In this document: positions 49,535 to 60,720 of the stretch, one piece after another | How positions within the stretch are numbered: position 1 is the first letter of the stretch | Layout of the letters: every line of letters begins with the position of its first letter | From: Rosellinia necatrix | Lineage: Eukaryota; Ascomycota; Sordariomycetes; Xylariales; Xylariaceae | Direction: 5' to 3' | DNA length: 64,000 nt | NCBI GenBank assembly: GCA_021209875.1 | Contig: JAGYVD010000010.1 | Span: 1,426,001 to 1,490,000 of the forward strand | Position numbers and translations under genes: made by a program | The notes under the pieces: generated by a model | What the model was told of the DNA's origin: nothing | The model's input: the letters and a program-made list of their open reading frames with translations, nothing else | Databases searched by the model: none

Positions 49535-52138
49535 TCAACCGTTCTCCTCGCCGTCGCTGGAATCATCCGAATCGCTCAGCTCTTCTAGGGGTATCATATC
49601 ATCTTCATCTCCACTCGCCGCTCCCTCTCCATCGTCCTCGGACGCATCCGCACCATCAGTCTTCTCATCCCCACTGAAACCCTCGAATTCACCGTCCTCG
49701 CCTTCATCTTCGACATCGTTACCGCCCGCCACCTGAGGCTTGATATCCAGTTTCGCCGCAGCATTCGATACAGAGGAGACGTCCCCATCCTCGTCTCGTT
49801 TACGCTTTCTGGGCATCTCGCCTAGCCGACCCTCACGCCCCTCGACGACGGCGGTGGCATCCTGACCAGTGCCTTTGGGCGCAGGAGTAAACCAGGGGAT
49901 CTTCCCTCGCATGAAATCTGTAATTGGTGGATTAGCGATGCCCGTTCTAGCAAACGGACGTCTTGATGAAGGTATTTATTACCTGTGAGGACCATTTTTG
50001 CGACTCCATCTAAATCAACTTCTCCAGCCTTAAGAAGCCGCCCTCCTTTTCGGCCAAGCATTTCGAGAAACTCATGGGGAGTATTCCACGACCGTATGTC
50101 ATAGGTCCGCTCTAGATGTCTTTTTTGAACCTTCTCCATCATCGGTCCCATATATTGTTCGGGGTTCTCTACTTTTTCTATTCGTACGACTCCCCGGAGA
50201 AGAATGTCGGCCGGTTTATCGTTCGGGTTGGGAGGAACTATACCAGGACAACTGTCGATGTTCGTCAGTATCATGAGGCAGGGGCAGGGGCAGGGTATTT
50301 GGGGCCGCCGCAACTCACTCTATAAGAAATATCCTCTTCATTAGAGCGACATATTGCCAGACCTTCGTTTCTCCTGGAATCGGAGCTACGGTAGCAACCT
50401 TTTTCGCTTTAAGTGTGTTTATAAGAGAACTCTTGCCCACGTTTGGGTACCCTATGAGCCCCACGCTAATTTGTTTGCGCTCCTTGTGGAGAGCTGAAAA
50501 TTGCCTCAAAAGCGATATAAGCTGGCCTTTGCCGAAAGAATTATTTATCGAAGAATGAAAAGCCAAAGTCGGGACCTCCTTTGAGAGATGTTTAACCCAG
50601 GCGGCCTAATAACAGAGTTAGTGGATCGACCCGGCCATGAAATAAAAGGGGTTTCCAATAAGTGAAATGTATGACTCGTAACTAAGAAGCCTATCACAAA
50701 GCTACCTAATAGCGGTAGAGATAGACCTCAACTCAGTGAACCACGGCGAAACTTATGAGAGCGTCCCAAAACGGAACGCAGTCAGCTCACCAGTCCGAAG
50801 ACCGGAGAGCAGCAAGCTCGAAGTTTGATTTTCCAACGCTGTAACAGATATCTTCCAGAGAGGGCAATGAAGCAGAAGTATCCTGACAAGAGCATTGGGA
50901 CGGGCCGGGGATCGATTGAGGGCGCCCATGACAGCGTAAGGAGATACATACCGCTACAGATGTTGGGATCAAATCCACTTTATTTAAGATAAAAATTAAA
51001 TGTTTATGAGGAGCCTCCTTCCTCAAGTATTGCTCTACTGCGCGGCACCGAGTCCCCTCGGGGTTACGAGCGTCTGTTGGCGTTAGAGGTTAATAATCGG
51101 CAGATAGAGTGGGCTAGCTCAGACTTCTTACCTAACAGGTGAAGAACAACATCGGAGCTATCCAGTACCTGGTTTCGCAATTGTCAGTATTTCCACCATT
51201 CTGCGGGATAAAATAGGCACGAGTTCCTACCTTGTACAGCTCGTTCCAGATCCTCTTGCTTTGCCCTTTATTGAAGACGGGCTCAATGGCCATCGATAGG
51301 GGGTCCACGGACTCGATCCTGTCTTCACCACCCTCTTCCGTATTTTCGCCAGCCCCACTCAACAGCCTAGCTTGTTCCAAGCGCTCTTTGTATGTGTCCA
51401 TGCTGTTCTCTGTATCTTCGGCCAAGTCGGCCAGGGAGCTCACACCAAGCTTTACGCGTTTTCGTTGAGCTTTGGGGCCGAAGGTGTCGGAAAAGGGCGC
51501 CGATCCGATCGTAATCTTTGCTTGATGCTGTTTTATCCCTGGGACACTGGGGGCTTCTTGGATCAAAGACATGGGAAGCTTGTTTGACCTCAGGAGTACC
51601 GAGTATGGGTCGGCGGCTTTTTCGGCCATAGCATCCCGAAATTGCGCCAAGCTGTCTTGCGAGATGACTCTAGTGTTTGTAAACCATCGACGATCCGGCT
51701 CTACCCGGGCGACAGGTGCATCCCTCGACTCTGGCGGCCATGTTAGTAACCCGCGATCGCAAAGTCGCCGAGCGGTAGATTAGGGAATAATCAGTCGCGT
51801 CCAGGAGCGTGACATACGGTATTTGGCAGCTCTGCGACATAATTAGTAAACCGCCAGGGCCATGCTGATTGTGTGTCGGGACTTACTGGACGATTTTTCC
51901 ATCGGCATTTCGGCGCGGACCATTATCTTTGCGAATGTTCAGGGCTCTGACCTTTTTCGCATCCCTACAAGCTACAATTAGTCCTCGGACTGCAGTGGAC
52001 GAATCACAAACGTCCCCCGCCGCAAGCTTGCTTCCTACCTTACCTATAAAAGTTCTCTCCCTTTATTTTAACATTGTCCATAGAACCCGTCTTTCCCTCG
52101 CGGGCGAGACGGGTCCGCTCCTTCTTCCCGGTACCCAT
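49535..52138 (-). CDS. NOG2: Nucleolar GTP-binding protein 2 (60S ribosome assembly GTPase)
   Basis: Circularly permuted GTPase required in yeast for late nuclear maturation of the large ribosomal subunit. Nine exons: 52138-52044, 51964-51887, 51831-51818, 51730-51231, 51168-51132, 51073-50952, 50605-50319, 50251-49983 and 49917-49535; total 594 residues. The N-terminal NGP1 region ([31 protein letters not shown]) is followed by the permuted G motifs in the family order: NKVD (G4) first, then GYPNVGKSS (G1), PGETK and DCPG (G3). The C-terminal tail is acidic and Ser-rich after a basic PRKRKRDED stretch, as in the family. Exon 3 is only 14 nt. Every junction keeps the frame and all nine exons sum to a multiple of three. 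The gene appears intact. It is divergent from the mitoribosomal gene, 566 bp apart. Confidence 0.95.
51818..51831 (-). other. 14-nt microexon of NOG2
   Basis: Bounded by acceptor CGCAG and donor GTATGT. Including it joins IVQ to [16 protein letters not shown], as in the family; skipping it would shift the frame. Confidence 0.8.
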
Positions 52139-52704
52139 GGCTGCTGTAAAGTAGAGCAAAGGGCAGGAGGATAGACAGGAGACGGGAGCAGTAGTAATGA
52201 AATTGCGGTCGCGGTTGGGTTGAGACCAGAGAAGGTTGGCTGGCTGGCGAAGTAAGTGGAGGTAAAAAAGAGCTGGTCGGAGCTCGCCCGTCTGAAGTTT
52301 TATTCTGCACCCGAGAGCCCCACCTAGATTAAGTAACTAGCTACGGATAGTTTTTTATCGATACTGCCCCCTCCGAAATCTTCACCGCCTTTAATTCGCT
52401 CCACTGTGCGGCCATCGAGAAGTGGACCTCGATGGACCCCAGAAGCTTCAATTCGATATTCGATGCAACTTTTCTATCTGTGGACGTTTGACCAGGGAGG
52501 AAAAAGGCCAGAAACGCCCACCCTGGACAGGCTCCGTCACAGTCAATCGACAGATTTCAGATAGGAGAGGAGGGACACATACGCCAGGGCGGCCTCAGAC
52601 AGTCAATTCCCGGCACCGGTCCCCCCAACCCCCCCTGGAAGCGAGCCTGCCCACCACAACCTCACCGAGACATCGAGGGCAGCTCACAAATCGCCACCGT
52701 CACG
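52139..52704. promoter_or_regulatory. Shared divergent promoter of NOG2 and mS26
   Basis: 566 bp separate the two start codons, which point away from each other. One gene serves cytosolic and the other mitochondrial ribosome production, so joint growth control is plausible. No TATA box is obvious; the right half is C-rich and pyrimidine-rich. Confidence 0.5.
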
Positions 52705-53670
52705 ATGGCGCCCCTACTCCCGCGGGCCGCCGCCGTGCTCCCGCTGCGGGCTGCCTCGAGCCCGACGATGCCGCCGTGCGTGCTGGCCCCGGCGCTGGGC
52801 CGGCTCTTCTTGTCCTCGACGCCTAGCGGCCCGCGGCAGCAGCAGCGGATCCCGCCGGAGTCGCCGCTGTTCATCAACGTGCCGAACCCGCCGCAGGACC
52901 AGTCGATCGAGGCCAAGCGGGAGCTGAAGCGGGCGCGGGGCTCGGTCCCCGTGCCGCGGCGGATCTTCGCGCACCGCGACAGCCACCGCAAGCCGACGGA
53001 GGCCTGGCTGGCGCGGGCGGCGCCGGAGGCGTCGTCGCCGCGCCCCGACCCGGCGACCGAGCTGCAGGCCTGGCGGCGCGCCATGGCCGACTCGCGGCGC
53101 GAGAACATGCGGTCCGGCGTCCGCGACCTGTGGGCGCGCAAGCAGCGGCTCGACGAGCGCCTCCGGTCCACGCGGACCGCCAAGCTCGCCGCCAACCGCG
53201 CCGCCGCCCTGGCCCCCGAGCGCGAGGACGAGCGCCTCACCCGCGGCACCGTCAACGCCGGCACCCTGCAGACCGCCGTCGTCCTCGACCCGGACCGCTT
53301 CGAGCGTGCCGCCGAGTCCGCCGCCCGCACCGCCGCCATCGCCGCCGTCCGGAGCGAGGCCCGCCGCGACGCCCTCCAGACCCTCTACATGAACGCCCGT
53401 GACTTCATCATCGACGAGGCCCGCCTCGAGCATGTCGTCAACACCGAGTTCGCCGACGACCACTTCCAGGCCATGGGCGCCAGCGGCACAGGCTACCGCA
53501 TCGAGAATATCTGGGATGCCCAGAACGAACCCATAGCCGTGGCCGGCATGTTGAGAGAGGCCCAGCGCAACCATGATAAGCTCATAACCGACCTGACCAC
53601 GGAGGAGACGCGCACCATCCGGAGGCAAAAACTAGCCGCCGAGGAGCTGACTGGTGGCAAGATGGAATAA
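52705..53670 (+). CDS. PET123: Mitochondrial small-subunit ribosomal protein mS26 (PET123 family)
   Basis: Component of the mitochondrial 37S ribosomal subunit. Single exon, 321 residues, very GC-rich at third codon positions. The N-terminus (MAPLLPRAAAVLPLRAASS) is Arg/Ala-rich without acids, a typical mitochondrial import signal. The family core is visible as VPVPRRIFAHRDSHRKPTE, WRRAMADSRRENMRSGV and RDALQTLYMNARDFIIDEA. The rest is helical and highly charged, with an Arg/Ala/Glu coiled-coil-like middle. The start is the first ATG after the divergent promoter and gives the presequence. The 304-codon frame on the opposite strand is a composition shadow. Family assignment is by eye from the core pattern and length. 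Confidence 0.8.
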   Translation: MAPLLPRAAAVLPLRAASSPTMPPCVLAPALGRLFLSSTPSGPRQQQRIPPESPLFINVPNPPQDQSIEAKRELKRARGSVPVPRRIFAHRDSHRKPTEAWLARAAPEASSPRPDPATELQAWRRAMADSRRENMRSGVRDLWARKQRLDERLRSTRTAKLAANRAAALAPEREDERLTRGTVNAGTLQTAVVLDPDRFERAAESAARTAAIAAVRSEARRDALQTLYMNARDFIIDEARLEHVVNTEFADDHFQAMGASGTGYRIENIWDAQNEPIAVAGMLREAQRNHDKLITDLTTEETRTIRRQKLAAEELTGGKME

Positions 53671-54125
53671 AATGCCCCCTTACTGGATCTTCACACGCCC
53701 TTATGAACCTACATGTTTCCATACGTCACATCACGCTTATGCCCGGTTTTTGAACGAAGATGAACAAATTCATCGGAAAAGTCACTTGAAGAAGGAAGGG
53801 GCTATATACAGTATATGGGCGGCACTCCATCCCAAATGACGTGGCCACACAATTGGTCATTGAATGTGTACTATATGTATATAACAATCCAGTGTTGACT
53901 CGTATTCCCACGTGTTCGACAACGAAACGATGAACGCCCATGACGCCAATGTGACCATCCCTGTGCAATTAGAAAACAGAAGGCTTTGTTTTTTTGTCCC
54001 AGTGTACCCGAGCGATATATACCCATCCACAGTAGATGCGTGCAGATCCGCTAAATCTTCCTGCTCGCATTGGCGTCTACGATGTAACATACAATATAGC
54101 TCTGCACTATCCAACATTACCTGCT
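53671..54125. other. Convergent 3' intergenic region
   Basis: About 450 bp between the stop codons of two genes facing each other (mS26 and the ABC transporter). Mildly AT-rich; it should contain both polyadenylation sites. No gene seen. Confidence 0.6.
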
Positions 54126-57100
54126 TTACCTCCTCTCCACCAACAGGAAATGCATTGCCACATAAGCCAAGATCACAAAGACGGCGGCAAAGATGCCGAG
54201 GTTAACAATATCCATCCACTTAGCCGCATTGTCAAACCCGAATGAGCTGAGGATGGCAGCGCCCGGTACCGTAATGTCCAGCCCGTATTTCTTGTCGACG
54301 AGCGTCAGTTTGAGCACCTCGTTGACGATCAAAGCCTCGAAACCGTAGTGGAATATGGATAGAGATTGTAGCCATAGTGCCGCATCCGGGATCTTGTCAT
54401 GATTCAATAAAAGCCCCGCAAACAAGAGGGAAAACAGCATGACTAGGCTGCCGATGAGGTTGGCGACACCGCCATCTTTGCAAACGATGCCAATGAAGAA
54501 ACAGATGGCGGCGGCGGCAAGATTGAAGAGGACCAAGGTCAACATGAAGGTGAAGAAATGCGGCGCATCTGGTATGAGGCCCGTCATGGGGTAGATGATG
54601 GCGCCCATGATAATTGGGGGGATAATCCGGAGAGGAATTATATCAAAGAGAATTTTGGCCGCGAAGTACGTAATTGGGGCATAGTACCCGTTTGCTCGCT
54701 CACGAACAAACAAGAGGCGCTCTGACGCGAACACGTTTAAACTAGTGAGCGTACTAAAGCCAAAAAGGGCGAGGAGGAAGAAGAAAAGACCGAGGCGGTT
54801 TTGGAAGCCCGGTATATCGTCTGTGAGGCCGTAGAAGAGGTAACCAGAAAGGACCGCGAGGATGATAGCGATAGCGTAGTGGGTTAGCATTAGGAGCGGA
54901 TTTCGGTAGAGGTTCCTCCACGTTCGTTCAGACAAGATAATGAACTGTCGGAGATAACCGACCCGAGCGTAGCCACGACCGATAGCACTACCATTGCCGT
55001 TTCCAATAACACCATTTTGTCCGTTTGCCTCACGTGTAGTCGCCAAAGCCAGTTGGATTTCATCATGGATAGTCTCCGCGATATCAGACTCGGCAAACGA
55101 TTGGACAAGAGCGTCAAGATTGGTTCCAGCTGCCGGGGGAAGATCATGTACATCTTCAACAATGATTTGGGGTGGAACGATGCCCGCAGGCTGCTTGTGC
55201 AGTTTGTATGCTCCGGCTTCTTCTTCCACGTCAGAAGATGCAGCGGTGTCGGCAGTGTTCTTGCGCCGAGTGAAAAGCTCTCGTTCCTGACGTGCCCTAA
55301 CCGAGTTCTTGCGCTTGTTCCGAGGCCGACTTGATGATGGTTCAACAATAGAGCTATCCTCAGCAATACTACTACCAGCAATACTAGCTATCGACTTGAC
55401 AGCCTGGGTGCTGCTCGGCCCAACGCTGCTCGCAGTATCATTCAATAGGCTGCCATCATCGAACACCCCCGCGTTGCTGGCATGCATGGTCAAATCGACG
55501 AGATAATCGGCAATATTAAATCCTGGCGGGCACGTGTACCCAACCTCGTCAAAATACTCCTGGCATCGTGAGAAGGGGCCCGAAAACACAGTCTTGCCTT
55601 GGGCGAGGAGAATGAGGCGATCGAACAACGCAACGATGTTTGACCGTGGTTGGTGGATAGTGAAGATGACAGTGCGCTTGTACGTTTTAGCCAGTGTCAC
55701 CAGACACTCGATTACATTGTATGCGTTATAGGCGTCAAGGCCGCTCGTCGGTTCGTCGAGAAAGAGGATTGAAGGGCTCGTAACCAGCTCGCAGGCGATG
55801 CCGACACGGCGCTTTTCTCCACCCGAAATACCGCGCCCCTTGCCTTCTTCAGATCCGATCAATGAATCGCGAATATGATAAATACCGAGTTGTTTCTCAA
55901 CTTCATAAACCCTTTGTTCCTTGGCACCACGGCCCATATGTCGAGGAAGTCGGAGGAGAGCGCTGGTGAGAATAGTCTCATGCACAGTGAGAGTAGGCAG
56001 CATCGTGTCCTCTTGATCAACGAATCCTATGACGCTCTTGAAGTCGGCATCGCTAACCTTCTCTCCGTTAACATAGAAATCGCCGGAAAAATGACCCCGT
56101 TTGTTCTTGCGAGCGAGAATGTCTAAGAAACTCGTCTTTCCCGCGCCGGATGCGCCCATGATAGCAGTGATCTCCCCGGGGTGAGCAATCCCACGGATGT
56201 CACTGAGAATCGTTTTCCCGTTCAGGCCGTAGTTGACATTCTCGAAATACAGCGAGGCTGGTTTATGATTCGCCATGAGTTTCGTGGATTCATCGTCAGA
56301 ATCGTCCAAATGGATAGCGCCGTACTTGTACTGGCGGCGGGAAAGGTACCAGGTGACCAAGATGACGGCGACAACAAAAAGGGAGCAGCCAGCAATGACA
56401 CCTGCAATCAGCGGAGTATTGATCGTCTTGATAGGTCGTTGATAGCCAGGTACTTCGGTATGGTAGAGACATTCACCAGATCGGCATTCCAATTCAATGC
56501 TTTCATCGCCGAATATGCTCCGCACCATCCAGTCTAGTTGCGGTTCCTTGAACTTGCACGCATTCACGCCACCACCTTGCTGCAGACATTCGAACGAGGC
56601 TGGGCCTTCAACGGACTCCTTTAGGAAATCCGTCAGGTCGATGGAGCCCTCTAAGCCGCAGAGAAAACGATCCTTGATACAATCGCATTTGACACCCGGG
56701 CACTTATAGTAAGTACTATTTTGGTCGGACGTGAAGGTTGCACTTGATTCGCAATTCTCCAGGTGACAGTAGAAGGATTCGACCCGGTCAACCCAGACTA
56801 GGGTGTTGCAATTAGCCTGGTTCAGCTAACAAATGGTTCCATATAAAGAGTGGGTTACTCACATTGAAAGTCACAGAAGCCGGACTGCTTGTCGCAGGTA
56901 AAAGAGGCTTGGGGAATCTTGCCTTCGAGCATGGATAGAATCTTCTCGTTGGTGACACCGCACATTTGGTAGTTGTTCTTGACGACCTCTCCATTCTGAT
57001 AGCACACCCCCCCATCTCCGGTCTCCATCAGGGCATTGCAGGCCACGTCTTCGGTGCAGACGTTGCAGTTGACGCCAGTCCAGCCGTCGTCGCAGTCACA

Positions 57101-57561
57101 AGTATCGCCGTTTCGTACCGGTCGATCTTTACCCCGTGCCAACGAGCCACATGCTATTCGGTTGTCAGCGTCAAGCTAATACAGGGCGCATTCATTCGGA
57201 GCTTATCGCACTTGGTTCTAAACAGTCATCGCCTCCAAACCCCGCAGGGCATTCGCATTTTCCATTGTACGGATTGCAGTCGGCGAACTGGCCGCATTCG
57301 TAGGCTGGCAGAAGACAGTTGAAGCTGTGACGTGGGCACACCAGCCAATGTTAGTTCCTCAGAGCTAATGACGGGCGACGTTGCTGAGGGCAAGGGTGCG
57401 TGGCGGCAACCTTACCATGGAGGGCAGTCAGCCGGTCTATTGTCGAAGAGAGCGAGCTGCGCGCGCATCATATCGAGTTGACTGTAGTTCTTCTGCGCAG
57501 CGACCAGGCATGACAGAGCGATGGCGCCCAGGGCGATGAACCGAACGCCCGGCGGCGACAT
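54126..57561 (-). CDS. ADP1: ABCG (White-type) transporter of the Adp1 family
   Basis: Membrane ABC transporter with an unusual exported N-terminal part; substrate unknown. Exons 57561-57416, 57324-57212, 57153-56863 and 56797-54126; total 1073 residues. It begins with a signal peptide ([17 protein letters not shown]), then Cys-rich EGF-like repeats (for example [19 protein letters not shown] and [15 protein letters not shown]), a transmembrane helix ([20 protein letters not shown]), an ABC domain with Walker [10 protein letters not shown], signature ISGGEKRRV, Walker [13 protein letters not shown] and the switch His in IFTIHQPRS, a polar linker, and about six C-terminal membrane helices. The intron at 56862-56798 joins GFCDFQ to [11 protein letters not shown]. 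It appears intact; both frame and total length hold. Confidence 0.92.
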
Positions 57562-59500
57562 GTCGGAAATACTAATGGTCGCGAGGCTCAGGGTCGAACA
57601 GAGCTGGACAACGTGTGTGGTTATGTGGTTGTATCATACGAAGGATATCGGGGCTCTCAGAGACTAGGGACTAGGGCAGGTAAAGGAAGACGGGGAGGGT
57701 CGAAGTGACGATGGCCAACAGCGGTTGGAGGCGGCGGCGGCGGCAGTTCCAGGCTACCACATCAGATGCGCTCCTCCTGGGGCGGCGGCCTACGTAGCTG
57801 AGCGGACGTAGCTGGGCGGTGACGCGACGAGCTGGTTCGGTCGATGGGATGGTCGATGGGACGGTCGATGGTACTGATGGTACGCTAGGCCAGACCTGTT
57901 GGACAGAAATGGCGGTCGGGCGAGAAGTCTGGAATCGAGAAAGGCACAAGACCGAGCAAGATCGAATAAGATCTCACGCTTCCGTCAATCAGCTCATCAC
58001 TGCAGCTGAACAAGTGAGCTGTTGTTGGAGTGTTTTGGTAGCGTTGGTACTCCCTACCTGTAAGTACTTAGGTAAGTAGGTAGGACGATACGACAGTGGA
58101 GGTGACTTATAAAGTCATAGGTAACTCACCTAGGGTACCTTACAATTCCACCCGGCATACCTGGTAGGTTGGAGAGCTAAGAGACACATGACGAAACCCA
58201 AAAGGCACAGCCCCATCCTTTTTTCACGTGGTACTGTGCATGCCTCCGGTTGCCTGCCTAGGTAGGTAGGTAAATAGCGGAGAGCTTGGGGATAAACACT
58301 GTGCGAATTATGCCTATCGTTCATGGATGTACTATGCACATACTAACTACCACTACCAAGCTATATAGGTACCTACCTAGGTAGTTAGTTCACTTGTAGG
58401 CGGCGTCCAATGCGACTTGGCTAAAACGACTCCTTGTCAAAAATGAATGAATCTAAGCCTTACATATATAATCAACAGCCTAGAATATTTAAAGCCTATA
58501 ATTTTTTAAGCCTGTATATAACTAGTACGAACGTGGTTGTTATAAATAAATGCCATTATTTATTATAAGTAGTTATGTAGAAGTAATAAGCAAAACAGAA
58601 GGTTAATAGAGCTGCTTACTTTAAGTATCTATCAAAAAGCAATGTTTGTGATGCTACTTGGATTTCCGTAATAGGCCTATAAACGCCGACACATATCTTC
58701 AACATTCCTATTTTATTCTTTTGACAACATTTCTAGCGACCGTCTCAGGGCATGATATTGTATTCATCTCTCTATACTACCTAGGCTCAAGGTATATCTT
58801 TGGCCTCCTCCAAAAAAGTTTGCATACCTCGTGCCAACACATCTCGGAACTATATATCTTCATAAACCCGTTAGTTAGTTATATATAAATATTACCGTGT
58901 ACGGTGGTGTTCCAACGTTTGTATCATATCGAGGACATCAATATCGGCCGACAAACAAATCGACTTTGACAATCCGACTCATCCAATCATCTTACTGATA
59001 ACACTCCTAGTACTTGCAGTGTCGGCATCGTTGTTAGAGATCCTCATAAACCCTTACTAATCATCCATCCTGTAATCAGCCTCATCATTTTTGGAGAGCC
59101 GTGATCTCTGTTCAACGTGCAATGAAGAGCGCTTATTGATGAGTCCTTCCTAAGATGCATGCCAGAAGACACTTCCATAGTTATAGCGAGGATGCTTCGC
59201 GTTTACATATATTTGGTGAAAGTTTCATGCGTAAGTATTTTCTACTTTCTGTGTCTCCAGGTGTCAACGTTGCAGTAAGACGCGGTGGCGGCAGCCCGGG
59301 CAATTACCTCGGTAGTTATTACATGTATACATTAACAGCACTCGGCCTAGACGCCTAAAGCGGTATGATAAATGCTATCACTTCCTATCCAGTCAGTTTC
59401 CCCGCGAAACCGCAAGTGAACACGACACTCTTTTCTCTCCCTTTATCTCCCATCCTTCTGTTCCTCCTTTAGCATCGCTTCCACAAGCCAGATCTGTCGG
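57562..59500. other. Intergenic region upstream of the ABC transporter
   Basis: About 1.9 kb without a supported gene. The part near the transporter start is GC-rich; from 58440 to about 59000 it is AT-rich (about 58440-58620 markedly so). It contains tandem GGTCGATGG units (57838-57871), and repeated TAGGTAGG/CCTAGGTA motifs (58060-58085, 58255-58275, 58374-58385). No recognisable transposon ends were found. Confidence 0.5.
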
Positions 59501-60720
59501 TATGTACTTCTCAAGCGACCGACACTTCAGCTGACCCGTTTATGGAAGATCTGCATCTATTGACGGCCTTAGCCGCCGAGATCCAGGTGCTTCTTCGCAG
59601 CGGAGATCTTGCAGGCGTTCGGCCTGTCAAGACATGTCTAAACCAGATCACAAAGCACGACCAGTCGGGTCCAATCCTCCGTGCCATTATATCTACCCCG
59701 CCAGAGGCACACATTTAGCCGCCGATAGTTTCGATGAGGAGCGAGCAGCGGGCAAAGTTAGGGGTCTATTGCACGGCATTCCAATCATCGCCAAGGTGGG
59801 GTCAGTTGTATCTCTCCAGAGCCACACGGTTTCAATGCTAACATATTGTTCAAAGGACTCCATCAGTACCAATCCCTCAACTCGCTATGCTGACAACCCT
59901 CGGCTTATATGGCTTCGAGAAATCTCGACCCAAGATGAACGTCGTTGTCTTACAGACGGTGAAAAGCCCCGACATACCTGTCACGGAACCAAGCGCGGGC
60001 TGCGGGCGTCTACCGGGCACGGGCCCGAAAGACTACATATATAAGCTAGAATAGCTGGCGACCGCCTGACGGGAGGAACTTCCCTCCTTGTGCAATAACA
60101 TAAGTCATTTCTGGAACTACCAGCAGCGGAAACTGTGACAATACCGTTTATTAGGCCTATCATCTAGCGGCATGTAGCTCTTACATAAGAGATTAATATA
60201 TCTAGACAAAGCCTGCACACTTGCCACGCTGATCGAGTATGTCCAAGAAAAGGTCCTCTTCATGACTGGTCTTACTTATCAAAGAAGCTAACACGCAAAT
60301 CGTAAGCACCGCTGTTTTTTATTTTATTCTATTGGGATGGGATGATATGCAACTAAGCTCATCGTTGATCTAGAAATCTCCCTATGAGGCGGCGATGAAG
60401 AAAATTCAAAGCTCAATTCATCGCCCTCCCTGAGAAGCTATAGGTGATTAATTATCCTAACAAAAATGCTCTAGTAGATGCGATAAATCGTAACCACACG
60501 GCCGCCTATCACGCGACGGCTAAGGCAGCGCTTCAGAAGGAATCTCTGGAGGGCGGGGTGTGAAGGACCATGGAAGAGTATCAACCAGTTGCCATCATTG
60601 GACCGACGGATGGACCTGCGGCTGGTATATCAGCCGCTATTGGCAAGATACCTCGCTTAATTGGAAGACTTGTCATTGACGCATATCCAGGGGGTCCAGG
60701 CGACGCTATAGACCGTAAAT
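59500..60720 (+). pseudogene. Amidase-signature enzyme relic
   Basis: N-terminal part: from MEDLHLLTALAAEIQVLLRS (ATG 59542) through VKTCLNQITKHDQSGPILRA, which matches the amidase N-terminus; then a frame change near 59712; then LHGIPIIAK followed by a probable intron (about 59796-59854) and KDSISTNPSTR; another frame change near 59900; then LYGFEKSRPKMNVVV. A solo LTR is inserted at 59980. C-terminal family sequence (HTAAYHATAKAALQKES, an in-frame TGA, then GPTDGPAAGISAAIG) appears at 60480-60650. The catalytic middle with the Ser-Ser-Lys triad is absent, so several hundred residues are missing. The gene is dead. Confidence 0.7.
59980..60140. mobile_element. Solo LTR (161 bp) with 5-bp target-site duplication
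   Basis: Starts TGTCACGGAAC and ends AAACTGTGACA. ATACC flanks it on both sides (59975-59979 and 60141-60145), the 5-bp duplication typical of LTR retroelements. Same family as 16532-16648. No internal element sequence adjoins it, so it arose by LTR-LTR recombination. It interrupts the amidase relic. Confidence 0.85.

Noticed and set aside
52714..53628. 304-codon open frame on the minus strand
   Set aside because: Opposite to the GC-rich mS26 gene; Gly/Ala/Arg-biased composition from third-position GC, no domain. Shadow.
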